Assembly: GCF_024764775.1 (NCBI RefSeq)
Contig: NZ_JALIGC010000035.1
Span: 124,001-188,000, forward strand
From: Scandinavium manionii
GTDB taxonomy: Bacteria > Pseudomonadota > Gammaproteobacteria > Enterobacterales > Enterobacteriaceae
Direction: 5' to 3'
Length of the DNA stretch: 64,000 nt
The position numbers and the translations under genes were made by a program. The notes under the pieces are model-generated. The model saw only the letters and a program-made list of their open reading frames with translations. It was not told where the DNA came from and did not search any database. This document shows, piece by piece, positions 7,741-16,761 of this stretch. Numbering within the stretch: position 1 is the stretch's first letter; the number at the start of each line of letters is the position of its first letter.

Positions 7741-9078
7741 ATGTCCCCCTTGCTGGCTCTTTTTTGGGTTCTGGTTGGTATCGCTCTTCTCGTCATAATG
7801 AATCTAAAATATAAATTCCACAATATATTTGCGTTGCTGATCGCGGGCATATTTGTCGCTATTATGGAAGGCATCCCAGTCGATAAAATTGTTCCGGTCA
7901 TTCAGGATGGTCTCGGCGGTATTTTAGGACATCTGGCACTTATTATTATATTTGGGGCGATCATTGGCCGGTTTATGACCGAATCAGGCGCCAGCCAGCA
8001 AATTGCCGATACCGTCATTAAGCGCTGCGGCACGCGTTTCTTGTCAACCGGACTGATGTTTGTTGGCGTCATTTTTGGGATTGCGATGTTTTATGAAGTG
8101 GCATTCTTGATAGCTATGCCGCTGGTGTTGAATATTGCCAAAAAGGCGAACATTCCCTACATGAAGCTGGTTGTTCCTACGGTGGTAGGCGCCACGCTGG
8201 GACATAGTCTTTTCCCACCACAGCCTGGCCCGGTAGCGCTTATCAGTGCATTTAATGCCGATATTGTTCAGGTCTATCTTTACGGAATTATTGTCATTAT
8301 CCCTGCCCTTTTTTGCACCGGGATTTTACTGCCTAAATTTTTGCCCGGCATTAAATCAATCCCCCTGAACTCTATGATGAAACCGGTAGAAGAGAAGTCG
8401 TCAGCCGATATTCCTTCTTTTGGTATCAGCATGCTAATACCTTTGATTCCGGCCGTGCTGATGGTGGTGGCATCGGTGGTAAAGGGATTTATGGGCGTCG
8501 ATAGCGGTCTGGCAAAACTCTGCACGTTTTTAGGCAGCGCAGAAATAAGTATGCTGCTGGCAACAATGGCCGCCATTTGGTTTTTGGGTAAGCAACGAGG
8601 AATGTCCACTGAGAATATTACGCATTGCGTGAGTGATTCCATTGCCAAAATTGCCAACGTCCTGTTTGTTATTAGTGCAGGCGGGATCCTGAAGCAGGTA
8701 ATTATCGTCTCAGGCGTTGGGGGGCATATTGTCAGTATTATGAGTGACGTCCCACTCTCTCCATTTATTGTCGCGTGGATAATCACGGCTATTATTCGTA
8801 TTCTCACCGGCCAGGGTGCAGTCGCAGCTATCACCTCAGCCGGCATTGTCGCGCCAATGGTTAATGCATTTCATCTGAATCCAGCGCTAATGTGCCTGGC
8901 GGTCGCCTGTGGCAGTAATACGATAACGCTAATGTACGATGGTGGTTTCTTATTATTCAAAGAGACTTTTGGTATATCCATGAAAGATACCTTCAAAACA
9001 TGGGGACTACTTGAACTCATCAGCTCGATCGTCGGATTACTGATGGTGTTGTTACTCAGCCTCATTATTACGTCATAA
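7741..9078 (+). CDS. GntP-family gluconate/sugar-acid:H+ symporter
   Basis: 445 residues with about 12 hydrophobic segments. GntP motifs include FGAIIGRFMTESGASQQIADT, FEVAFLIAMPLV (here YEVAFLIAMPLV), GHSLFPPQPGP and TGQGAVAAITSAG. Family members import gluconate, fructuronate and related sugar acids across the inner membrane. It lies 57 bases after uxuA in the same direction. A mannonate- or fructuronate-type substrate fits the dehydratase partner (inference). The ATG at 7741 has AGGT upstream; a TTG further upstream is unlikely. The gene ends convergent with the next operon. Confidence 0.87.
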   Translation: MSPLLALFWVLVGIALLVIMNLKYKFHNIFALLIAGIFVAIMEGIPVDKIVPVIQDGLGGILGHLALIIIFGAIIGRFMTESGASQQIADTVIKRCGTRFLSTGLMFVGVIFGIAMFYEVAFLIAMPLVLNIAKKANIPYMKLVVPTVVGATLGHSLFPPQPGPVALISAFNADIVQVYLYGIIVIIPALFCTGILLPKFLPGIKSIPLNSMMKPVEEKSSADIPSFGISMLIPLIPAVLMVVASVVKGFMGVDSGLAKLCTFLGSAEISMLLATMAAIWFLGKQRGMSTENITHCVSDSIAKIANVLFVISAGGILKQVIIVSGVGGHIVSIMSDVPLSPFIVAWIITAIIRILTGQGAVAAITSAGIVAPMVNAFHLNPALMCLAVACGSNTITLMYDGGFLLFKETFGISMKDTFKTWGLLELISSIVGLLMVLLLSLIITS

Positions 9079-9107
9079 CGTTTATGCCTTTACGCCGTGG
9101 ACCCAAA

Positions 9108-10007
9108 TTATGGATAGGTGATCCCCGGCGGGTTAACGTCGGACTGCGCCACGCCCTCGCCGTCTTCACCCCAGCGCGCCAGAATACGCTGCACTTCGCT
9201 GCGTTCAATACCGCCGTTCAGCGCGGCTTGCAGGGCATACACCAGCTGATTGCCCTTTTTGGTGGTGGTCGCCACATAGGCTTTTTTGGGGCCCAGACCA
9301 ACGACGGTGGTTTTCCCGCTCAATGCCGCTTTATACGCCGAAACGGACTGCGGGCCGAAGAACACGTCGGCGCGTCCGGACTGAATGTAGAGATTGGCGG
9401 AAGCGTCATCAGTCAGGTACACCGGCAGCGCAGGCGTGCGCCCTGCTTTTTCATTCTCAGCATTCCAGCCGAGTAAAATGCGCTCCTGATTCGTACCAGA
9501 ACCGACAATCACCTTCTTACCGGAGAGATCGGCCGACCCCTTAATCGTCGTTATCGGGCTCCCCGTTTTCACCGAAAACGCCAGCGAATCGACGCGATAG
9601 GTCGCAAAATCAAATTTCTCTTTGCGCTGTTCGGTGACCGCAATGTTCACCAGCGCCACGTCATAGCGCCCGGAAGTAATACCGAGTGGCCAGTCTTCCC
9701 ACGCCGTCGGCACCAGTTTCAGTTTTAGACCCAAACTACCCGCCAGCAGTCGGGCAATATCCGGATCGCTGCCAATCCTTGTGCGGTTATCGCTGGCCAG
9801 TAGTGCCAGCGGCGGTGAATTTAACGCAGAAATCGCCACCGTCAGCGTGCCCGGCTCGACAAACTTATAGCTGGCGGGGATCTTTGCAATCGCCGCTTCA
9901 TCGCGTACTACCGGCAGCGGCTGCTCATTCGCCTTCAGGTCAATGCGCCCTTCTGCCATCGCCGAGGTGGCGCACAGCAGCCCTCCCAGAAACATCCATT
10001 TATTCAT
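9108..10007 (-). CDS. Amino-acid ABC importer periplasmic binding protein (second of two in the cluster)
   Basis: 299 residues, with a signal peptide (MNKWMFLGGLLCATSAMA) and a SBP_bac_3 domain. Typical segments are SPPLALLASDNRTRIGSDPDIARLLA, WEDWPLGITSGRYDVALVNIAVT and FDFATYRVDSLAF. It is last in the operon and its start overlaps the ATPase stop (ATGA). It is clearly homologous to the 12215-13147 binding protein, sharing WEDWPLG, TEQRKEKFDFATYR, KVIVGSGTNQE and SGRADVFFGP-type segments. Two binding proteins serving one permease would widen ligand range. Confidence 0.9.
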   Translation of the reverse strand: MNKWMFLGGLLCATSAMAEGRIDLKANEQPLPVVRDEAAIAKIPASYKFVEPGTLTVAISALNSPPLALLASDNRTRIGSDPDIARLLAGSLGLKLKLVPTAWEDWPLGITSGRYDVALVNIAVTEQRKEKFDFATYRVDSLAFSVKTGSPITTIKGSADLSGKKVIVGSGTNQERILLGWNAENEKAGRTPALPVYLTDDASANLYIQSGRADVFFGPQSVSAYKAALSGKTTVVGLGPKKAYVATTTKKGNQLVYALQAALNGGIERSEVQRILARWGEDGEGVAQSDVNPPGITYP

Positions 10008-10780
10008 GACAATACCTTTGATAAAAATTGTCGGGTACGCGGGTGCTGGGGGCGGTTCAGGACCGCGTCGCTTTCGCCCTGTTCCACGATTTTGCCATCG
10101 ACCATAAATACCACCTGGTCCGCCACTTCGCGCGCAAAACCAATCTCATGCGTCACCACCACCAGCGTGGTGCCAGACCGGGCCAGCTTTTTGATAACGT
10201 CCAGCACTTCACCCACCAGTTCCGGGTCGAGGGCCGACGTGGGTTCATCAAACAGCATCACCCGCGGGTTGAGCGCCAGCGCCCGTGCGATAGCAATGCG
10301 CTGCTGTTGCCCACCCGACAAATGACGCGACCAGGCATCGGCCTTATTGCGCAGCCCGACCACGTCAAGCAGCGCATAAGCGCGTTCCGTGGCCTGCTTG
10401 CGGCTCAGTTGGCGATGCGCCACCGGCGCTTCAATCAGGTTTTCCAGCACCGTCATGTGCGGGAACAGATTGAAATTCTGGAACACGTAGCCGACGTTCA
10501 CACGCTGGCGTAGGATCTCTTTTTCCTTGAGTTCGTACAGCTTATCGCCCTGACGGCGATAGCCAATGTAGTCCCCATCAATCTGGATAAACCCTTCATC
10601 GACGCGCTCCAGATGATTAATGGTGCGCAGCAACGTCGATTTTCCCGAACCTGATGGGCCTAAAATCACCGTCACCGTTCCGGGCGGGATCTCCAGCGAC
10701 ACGTTATCCAGCGCTTTATGGCGACCGAAAAATTTACTGACGCCGGTAATCGAAATATGGCCTTCAGGAGAGTTGAGCAT
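10004..10780 (-). CDS. Amino-acid ABC importer ATP-binding protein, GlnQ/YxeO type
   Basis: 258 residues. Walker A GPSGSGKST, Q-loop GYVFQNFNLFPHMTVLEN, signature LSGGQQQRIAIARALA, Walker B RVMLFDEPTSALDPELV and H-loop VVVTHEIGFA are all intact. This is the polar amino-acid (PAAT) ATPase subfamily. Its start overlaps the permease 3' end by 17 bases. It corresponds to YxeO in the Bacillus operon that this cluster resembles. Confidence 0.93.
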   Translation of the reverse strand: MLNSPEGHISITGVSKFFGRHKALDNVSLEIPPGTVTVILGPSGSGKSTLLRTINHLERVDEGFIQIDGDYIGYRRQGDKLYELKEKEILRQRVNVGYVFQNFNLFPHMTVLENLIEAPVAHRQLSRKQATERAYALLDVVGLRNKADAWSRHLSGGQQQRIAIARALALNPRVMLFDEPTSALDPELVGEVLDVIKKLARSGTTLVVVTHEIGFAREVADQVVFMVDGKIVEQGESDAVLNRPQHPRTRQFLSKVLS

Positions 10781-11690
10781 GGGCAGCCTCCGGGGTTGGT
10801 GTGACGGTAGATACCGCGGCGCGGCTGCGGTTGCTGTTCACGGCGGAGCGGCGTTCGCTCTTCGCCAGCGCCCGTTCAACCAAATACTGAATGGCGGAGA
10901 GGAAACTGGTGATCACCAGATACCACACTGCGCCCACCATCAGCAGTGGAATGACTTCCTGCGTGCGGTTGTAGATCATCTGGATGGTGTAAAACAGCTC
11001 CGGCATCGCCAGTACGTACACCATCGCGGTCCCCTTCGCGAGGCTGATAATTTCGTTGAAACCGGACGGTAAAATGGTGCGCAACGCCTGCGGTAAAATG
11101 ATGCGTAGCGTGCGTCGCCAGGCGGGTAAACCGAGCGCCGACGCGGCTTCATATTGCCCGTGATCGACCCCAAGAAAACCGCCACGAATGATTTCCGCCG
11201 TGTAGGCACTTTGCACCAGCGTCAGACCCACCACCGCCGTTGAAAACTGGCCGAGCACGTTAATAGTCTGGTAACTGGCCCAAGTAATCCCGGTGAACGG
11301 AATGCCGACCGACAGCGTGTCGTAGAGATACGAAAAGTTGTACAGCACGATCAGTACTACGATCAGTGGCAACGAGCGGAACAGCCAGATGTACGCCCAC
11401 GCCAGGCTACTGAGCAACCAGGAGGACGACAGCCGGCACAGCGCCAGCAGGCCACCAAACATCACGCTCAGTGCCGTGCCGAGCAACGTTAACAGCAGCG
11501 TTTGCCCGAGCCCTTCCAGAATCACCGGGTCAAAGAACCAGCGGGCAAACACTGCCCATTCCCAGCGCGGATTAAAAGCTACCGACTGCACCACAATCGC
11601 CAGCACCAGCAGCGCCACGCCCGCCCCGACGATACGCAGCGGATAACGCGCGGGCACCACTTTGATGGTTTCGTTGCTCTTCATCGTCAC
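10764..11690 (-). CDS. Amino-acid ABC importer permease, HisM/YxeN type
   Basis: 308 residues. A hydrophilic N-terminus is followed by a long first membrane helix (VGAGVALLVLAIVVQSVAF) and the PAAT core, containing WAYIWLFRSLPLIVVLIVLYNF, AYTAEIIRGGFLGVDHGQYEAASALGLPAWRRTLRIILPQA. The C-terminal tail is longer than usual and rich in Ser, Ala and Thr. It probably forms a homodimer with the adjacent ATPase. The GNAT gene ends 3 bases upstream of its start. Confidence 0.92.
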   Translation of the reverse strand: MTMKSNETIKVVPARYPLRIVGAGVALLVLAIVVQSVAFNPRWEWAVFARWFFDPVILEGLGQTLLLTLLGTALSVMFGGLLALCRLSSSWLLSSLAWAYIWLFRSLPLIVVLIVLYNFSYLYDTLSVGIPFTGITWASYQTINVLGQFSTAVVGLTLVQSAYTAEIIRGGFLGVDHGQYEAASALGLPAWRRTLRIILPQALRTILPSGFNEIISLAKGTAMVYVLAMPELFYTIQMIYNRTQEVIPLLMVGAVWYLVITSFLSAIQYLVERALAKSERRSAVNSNRSRAAVSTVTPTPEAAHAQLS

Positions 11691-11693
11691 TCC

Positions 11694-12203
11694 TCAGGCA
11701 CTTTTGCTGAGCACCGGCAGCGCCAGTGCTTTGGTGAACCGAAGTCGACCGTCAAACGGCGGACGACTGTACTCTTCCGGGTCGCGATCGAGATCGAACT
11801 GCGGTTGATAGCCCTGGCTGAGATACAAACGCACCGCTTCCGGCTGGCGAAAACCGGTGGTCAGGTACATCTGCACATAGCCCGCGAGCCGTGCCCGGCG
11901 TTCAAGTTCGGCCACCACCCGACCGGCGAGCCCTTGCTGGCGCAGGGATTTGTCGGTCCAGATGCGTTTAATTTCCGCCGTTTGGGCGTCATAGGGTTTG
12001 TACGCCCCGGTAGCGATGATCGCGCCGTCGCGCTCCAGCACGATAAACAGCCCCTGTGGCGCGAGATACCACTCGGTCTGTTCCACTTCCGCATCACGGG
12101 CAAAGTAGTCGCCGTAACGCGCGGCATATTCTGCAAACAGGCCATCTAAAATCGGCTCAAGCTCGGCATCTTCCGGGGAAACATCACGAAAGCGTTCAGT
12201 CAT
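11694..12203 (-). CDS. GNAT N-acetyltransferase, YxeL-like position
   Basis: 169 residues. The GNAT acetyl-CoA region is seen as EIKRIWTDKSLRQQGLAGRVVAELERRARLAGYVQMYLTTG, followed by EAVRLYLSQGYQ. In the Bacillus yxe operon the acetyltransferase YxeL N-acetylates S-(2-succino)cysteine before oxidative C-S cleavage; this gene has the equivalent place between importer and monooxygenase genes. Function here is inferred from that context. Confidence 0.82.
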   Translation of the reverse strand: MTERFRDVSPEDAELEPILDGLFAEYAARYGDYFARDAEVEQTEWYLAPQGLFIVLERDGAIIATGAYKPYDAQTAEIKRIWTDKSLRQQGLAGRVVAELERRARLAGYVQMYLTTGFRQPEAVRLYLSQGYQPQFDLDRDPEEYSRPPFDGRLRFTKALALPVLSKSA

Positions 12204-12214
12204 GGTAAGGCTCC

Positions 12215-13147
12215 TCAGTCGCCGAGTCCGGCAGGGTTGAGTTCAGAATGCGGAATGCGCTCCACGCCTTCGCCCCAGCGGTTCAGCACTTTGTCGTAGT
12301 CACCGTTCTGGATGACGCCGTTCAGCGCCGTTTGTACCGGTTCAGCTAAACCGCTGCCTTTTTTCAGCGTCACGGCGATGTGGGCGGCCTTTGGCCAGCC
12401 GCCGTCGACGCTGCCGACAAGTTGCGTTTTGCCGTTCAATGCCGCTTTCCACGCACCAATCACGTTCGGACCAAAATAGGCATCGGCGCGTCCGGACTGC
12501 AGCGCCAGGGTTTGCGCGGCATCATCTTTGGTATAAACCGGGATAAACGGTTTTAAGCCCTTTTTGACGTTTTCCGCGTTCCACGCCAGCAGGATGGCTT
12601 CCTGGTTGGTACCGGAGCCGACGATAATCCGCAGCCCGGCGATATCTTCCGCTTTCTCAATCTTGCCAATTGAACTGCCCGATTTGACGTAGAACCCAAG
12701 CGAATCCTTGCGGTAGGTCGCGAAATCAAACTTCTCTTTGCGCTCTTTGGTCACCGTAATATTGCTGACTGCGGCATCGTATTTGCCGGAGGCCACGCCG
12801 AGCGGCCAGTCTTCCCAGGAGGTCACTACCACGTTGAGCTGCAGCCCGAGGCTGTCGGCGACCAGACGAGCGATATCCACTTCGCTGCCGAGCAGGGTTT
12901 TGTTGTCATCGGAAAACACGGTCAGCGGCGGCTGATTCAGGCCCGCCACGGCAACGGTGAATTTGCCCGGCACCGCCGGTGTAAAGCCCGCTGGAAGTTG
13001 AGCTATCGCCGACGGATTTTTATCGGTATTCACCGGCGTTTTATTGGCCTCGACGCTCACGCCTGTACCGTTAATGGTGACGTCACTGGCCTGCGCCAGC
13101 CCGGAAAATGCCAGCGCGATAGCCAGCAGTAGCGATGATTTTTGCAT
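12215..13147 (-). CDS. Amino-acid ABC importer periplasmic binding protein (first of two), YxeM-like
   Basis: 310 residues. The signal peptide MQKSSLLLAIALAFSGLAQA precedes a SBP_bac_3 domain (QPPLTVFSDDNKTLLGSEVDIARLVADSLG, WEDWPLGVASGKYDAAVSNI, RADAYFGPNVIGAWKAALNG). It lies between the GNAT (11 bases) and monooxygenase (40 bases) genes. It is a paralogue of the 9108-10007 protein. Confidence 0.9.
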   Translation of the reverse strand: MQKSSLLLAIALAFSGLAQASDVTINGTGVSVEANKTPVNTDKNPSAIAQLPAGFTPAVPGKFTVAVAGLNQPPLTVFSDDNKTLLGSEVDIARLVADSLGLQLNVVVTSWEDWPLGVASGKYDAAVSNITVTKERKEKFDFATYRKDSLGFYVKSGSSIGKIEKAEDIAGLRIIVGSGTNQEAILLAWNAENVKKGLKPFIPVYTKDDAAQTLALQSGRADAYFGPNVIGAWKAALNGKTQLVGSVDGGWPKAAHIAVTLKKGSGLAEPVQTALNGVIQNGDYDKVLNRWGEGVERIPHSELNPAGLGD

Positions 13148-13187
13148 GGTGAAGTCTCTCTTATTGTTTTTTGAACAGTTCTGCCGA

Positions 13188-14501
13188 TTATTGTGTGAAC
13201 TGATTAACGGGCAGCGTCAGCCCGAGGCTTTCGCGAAGCGTGGTGCCCGGGTAGTCCTGACGGAACAGGCCACGCGCCTGTAGCACCGGCACAACCCGGT
13301 CAACAAAGCGCGGGAAGGTATCCGGCGTGCCGCCCTGGATGATGAATCCGTCCGCTGCGTGGCTGTCGAACCACAGCTGTAAACCGTCGGCAACCTCCTC
13401 CGGCGTGCCGGAAAAGCGCGGGCGTGGACTGGCCGCTTCCAGCGCCACCTGTCGCAGGGTTAACCCGCGCACGTGGGCATTGCGTTTGATTTCATCCGTG
13501 GTGCTGCGGAAACTATTCTGTCCGAGGTCGCCCAGTTCTGGGAAAGGTTCATCCAGCGGATACTGGCTGAAATCGTGATGTTCGAAATAACGCCCCAGAT
13601 AATTCAGCGCGTCGTCCACTGACACCAGCGCGGCAGTGGTCTGATATTGCTGTTCCACATCATGGGCGTCATCCCCGACAATCACGCTCACGCCCTGGAA
13701 AATATGCAGCTCATCTGCACGACGGCCGTGAATTTCGAGCTGGCTTTTCACATCGCGATAAAAATCCTGCGCTTCTGCCAGGGATTCATGATGAGTGAAA
13801 ATAGCGTCGGCGTGGGTGGCGGCTAATTTTTTGCCGTCATCCGACGCACCCGCCTGGAATATAATCGGTCTGCCCTGCGGCGTACGTCCAATATTCAGCG
13901 GGCCGGCAACCTGGAAAAAATCACCGTGATGATCGAGGGTGTGCAGTTTTGACGCATCAAAGAACTGCCCGCTGGCCTTGTTACGCACAAACGCATCGTC
14001 TTCCCAGGAATCCCACAGCCCTTTCACAACCTGCAAATATTCATCAGCGATGCGATAGCGCAGCGCGTGTTCGGGATGCTGCGCGCGGGAAAAGTTTTTC
14101 GCCGACCCTTCCAGGGGCGACGTCACCACGTTCCAGCCCGCGCGGCCGTTGCTCAAATGGTCGAGGCTCGCGAACTGACGGGCGGTGATAAACGGCTCGC
14201 TATAAGATGTCGACAGCGTGCCGACCAGACCGAGATGCTGCGTCACGCTCGCCAGCGCCGATAAAACGGTCAGCGGTTCAAAGCGATTTAAAAAATGAGG
14301 GATCGACTTTTCGTTGATATACAGGCCGTCGGCAACAAAAATAAAATCCAGCTTGCCTTGCTCCGCTTTTAACGCCGTCTGTTTCACAAACTCAAAATTA
14401 ATACTGGCGTCGGCCTGCGCCGCCGGATGACGCCAGGCAGACATATTTCCAGATGCACCATGTAATATCGTGCCAAGCCGTAATTGCCGTGCTGTAGACA
14501 T
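13188..14501 (-). CDS. FMN-dependent monooxygenase, NtaA/SnaA/DszA family (YxeK-like)
   Basis: 437 residues, bacterial luciferase-like TIM barrel. Typical segments are LDFIFVADGLY, SVTQHLGLVGTLSTSYSEPFITARQFASLDHLSNGRAGWNVVTS and RPIIFQAGASDDGKKLAATHADAIF. The family uses FMNH2 supplied by a separate reductase to oxidise and cleave C-S or C-N bonds. In Bacillus, YxeK oxidises N-acetyl-S-(2-succino)cysteine. The surrounding acetyltransferase, deacetylase and amino-acid importer give the same gene set here. Confidence 0.9.
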   Translation of the reverse strand: MSTARQLRLGTILHGASGNMSAWRHPAAQADASINFEFVKQTALKAEQGKLDFIFVADGLYINEKSIPHFLNRFEPLTVLSALASVTQHLGLVGTLSTSYSEPFITARQFASLDHLSNGRAGWNVVTSPLEGSAKNFSRAQHPEHALRYRIADEYLQVVKGLWDSWEDDAFVRNKASGQFFDASKLHTLDHHGDFFQVAGPLNIGRTPQGRPIIFQAGASDDGKKLAATHADAIFTHHESLAEAQDFYRDVKSQLEIHGRRADELHIFQGVSVIVGDDAHDVEQQYQTTAALVSVDDALNYLGRYFEHHDFSQYPLDEPFPELGDLGQNSFRSTTDEIKRNAHVRGLTLRQVALEAASPRPRFSGTPEEVADGLQLWFDSHAADGFIIQGGTPDTFPRFVDRVVPVLQARGLFRQDYPGTTLRESLGLTLPVNQFTQ

Positions 14502-14543
14502 AATGACCCCTTACCCTGCCGGTAATAAAAATTAAGAATGAAA

Positions 14544-15665
14544 TTAAATGTGCTGTAAGGCTTTTTCTGCCAGCGTTGCGAAATAGTGTGCCGCCGGAGT
14601 GATCAGTTTTTCATCCGGATTAAACGCCGGATGGTGCAGGCCAAATTCACTGGCGCTGCCGATACTGACGAATGCGCCAGGCGTCTGCTGCAAATACACG
14701 GCAAAATCTTCACCGCCCATGTGTAAATCTGCGGTCGTGGTGTGGTAACCCACCTCGTCGGCCACGGTGGTGGCGAATTCGGCCCATTCGGCGGTATTCA
14801 CCAGCGCGGTTGGCCCCGCGTGCCAGATAACATCAATTTGCGCCCGGAACGCGCCAGCAAACCCGGCGGCAATTTCACTCACTCGCGCTTTAACCTGCTG
14901 CTGAACGTCGGTTCGGTGGGTGCGCAGCGTGCCTTCCAGTTCGACGTTTTCTGGCAGCACGTTCCAGGTATTGCCGCCCTGAATGCGCGTCACGCTCAGT
15001 ACCATCGAATCCAGGGTGTTTACTTCGCGACTGGCGACGCTTTGCAGAGCGCTCACCAACTGGCTGGCGAGTAGGATCGCATCCTGCCCTTCATGAGGGC
15101 GGGCTGCGTGGGCGCCCTTTCCGTGCACCCGCACCACGAAACGATCTACGTTGGCGTAGAACGCCCCGCCGCGAGTGGCAAAGGCGCCCACCGGCAGCCC
15201 TGGTTCGTTATGCATACCGAAAATGGCGGAAACGCCTTCCAGCGCGCCGGCGCGGATCAGCGTTTTTGCGCCGCCAAAATTCTCTTCGGCAGGTTGAAAC
15301 AGAATACGGACTCGCCCCGGTAACTGTGCTTCGCGAGCTTTGAGCAATAGTGCCGCGCCAAGCATCACGCTGGTGTGAATATCATGGCCGCAGGCGTGCA
15401 TGACACCTGCATTTTGCGAACGGAACGCTACGTCTGCGGCCTCTTCAATCGGCAGAGCGTCGATGTCTGCGCGCAGTGCTATCACTTTTTCACCCTGCCC
15501 AATCTCAACCACCAGGCCGGTTTTCAACGCATAGGGCAAAATCGACAGCCCGGCGCTTTGCAGCCAGTCGCGAATGCGCGCGGTGGTCGCCACCTCCTGT
15601 AAAGACAGCTCCGGGAACTGGTGCAGCTCGCGCCGCCAGGTAATCAGCTGTTGTTCTAAGCTCAT
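14544..15665 (-). CDS. M20-family amidohydrolase/N-acyl-amino-acid deacylase (YxeP-like)
   Basis: 373 residues. M20D metal-site motifs are ALRADIDALPIEE, MHACGHDIHTSV, LFQPAEENFGGA and MHNEPGLPVG; the C-terminal DLHMGGEDFAVY and GLHHPAFNPDE complete the di-metal site. The family hydrolyses N-acyl amino acids and amino-acid conjugates. In the yxe-type pathway it would release cysteine from N-acetylcysteine (inference from context). Its start overlaps the end of the upstream luciferase-like gene by 4 bases. Confidence 0.9.
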   Translation of the reverse strand: MSLEQQLITWRRELHQFPELSLQEVATTARIRDWLQSAGLSILPYALKTGLVVEIGQGEKVIALRADIDALPIEEAADVAFRSQNAGVMHACGHDIHTSVMLGAALLLKAREAQLPGRVRILFQPAEENFGGAKTLIRAGALEGVSAIFGMHNEPGLPVGAFATRGGAFYANVDRFVVRVHGKGAHAARPHEGQDAILLASQLVSALQSVASREVNTLDSMVLSVTRIQGGNTWNVLPENVELEGTLRTHRTDVQQQVKARVSEIAAGFAGAFRAQIDVIWHAGPTALVNTAEWAEFATTVADEVGYHTTTADLHMGGEDFAVYLQQTPGAFVSIGSASEFGLHHPAFNPDEKLITPAAHYFATLAEKALQHI

Positions 15666-16663
15666 GACAGCACCTCCGCGCGGTTAAGTTCTTCTGCCAG
15701 CAGGCGCAACGACGCCAGACGGGCCGCACCTTCAGCCACCGGGGTGTCGATAATGAATTCGTCGATACCAAAGGTGTGATGCAGCGTATCGAGTTGGTCA
15801 TGAACCTGCCGCGCGGTGCCCGCAATGACCGCCGATTCGCGGCGCACAATTTCCACCGCCGGGCTGCCCGCCTGATGCGCAAAAGCGTCGGCCTGCTGCT
15901 GGCTGGCCACCGACACGCGCTGCCCATTTTCCAGTCGCACGCCCCAGACCTCCACCTGTGCGGCAAGCTTTGCGGCCTGTGACGCATTCGCCGCGACAAT
16001 AACCTGGACTGCGACTATCGCATCTCGCAGGCTGCGGTCGCGCCAGCGAGTCAGAACATCACGCAGTAAATTTGTGTCACCGTTGAGGTGCGCCGCAAAA
16101 ACAAAATTCCAGTCGAGTCGGGCGGCCAGTTCGGCACTTTCGAGGCTCGCCCCCAGCAGAAAACCGTCCGGGCGCTGCGACGGAACAGGCGTCGCCAGAA
16201 CCGCATCGGCGCTTTCCGCTCGCGTCAGCGATAACCAGTTGTCCAGTTGCGCGAGCTGATCGGCAAACGTCCCCTTCTGCTGCGGATCGACGCCCTGCTG
16301 CAACGCGCGAGTGGAATGCGGTAAACCGCCCGGCGCTTTCCCGACGCCAAGATCAACGCGCCCCGGGGCAAGCGACGCCAGCAGATTGAAGTTTTCCGCC
16401 ACTTTGTATGGGCTGTAGTGTTGCAGCATCACGCCGCCGGACCCGATACGAATACGGTGCGTCTGCCCCAGCAGCCAGCCAATCACCACTTCCGGGGACG
16501 GGCTTGCCAGCTGTGGCGTGTTGTGATGCTCGGCAATCCATAAACGGTGATAGCCCCAGACGTCAGCCTGTTGCGCCAGTGTTAACGTGCGTGCCAGTGC
16601 CTGAGATGCGGTCTCGCCATCTGCCAGTGGGCTTTTATCCAGAATGCTGATTCGGTAAGACAT
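15662..16663 (-). CDS. Luciferase-like (LLM) flavin-dependent oxidoreductase, MsnO8 type
   Basis: 333 residues. The N-terminus SYRISILDKSPLADGETASQALARTL and WGYHRLWIAEHHNTPQLASPSPEVVIGWLLGQTHRIRIGSGGVMLQHYSPYKVAENFNLLASLAPGRVDLGVG is typical of the MsnO8-like LLM group. The ATG at 16663 begins the conserved sequence; 11 further codons upstream are open but unlike the family. It is the first gene of the eight-gene minus-strand run. It may act on a sulfur or amine compound as a second monooxygenase; the reaction is unknown. Confidence 0.87.
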   Translation of the reverse strand: MSYRISILDKSPLADGETASQALARTLTLAQQADVWGYHRLWIAEHHNTPQLASPSPEVVIGWLLGQTHRIRIGSGGVMLQHYSPYKVAENFNLLASLAPGRVDLGVGKAPGGLPHSTRALQQGVDPQQKGTFADQLAQLDNWLSLTRAESADAVLATPVPSQRPDGFLLGASLESAELAARLDWNFVFAAHLNGDTNLLRDVLTRWRDRSLRDAIVAVQVIVAANASQAAKLAAQVEVWGVRLENGQRVSVASQQQADAFAHQAGSPAVEIVRRESAVIAGTARQVHDQLDTLHHTFGIDEFIIDTPVAEGAARLASLRLLAEELNRAEVLS

Positions 16664-16761
16664 GTCGCAGGCTCTTGATGAGGAACATGTCTGCATTATT
16701 AGAAGGGCTTGAGTCGCGTGAGAAACAATTTATTTACATTTGCTCTGCACAAAATTAGATA

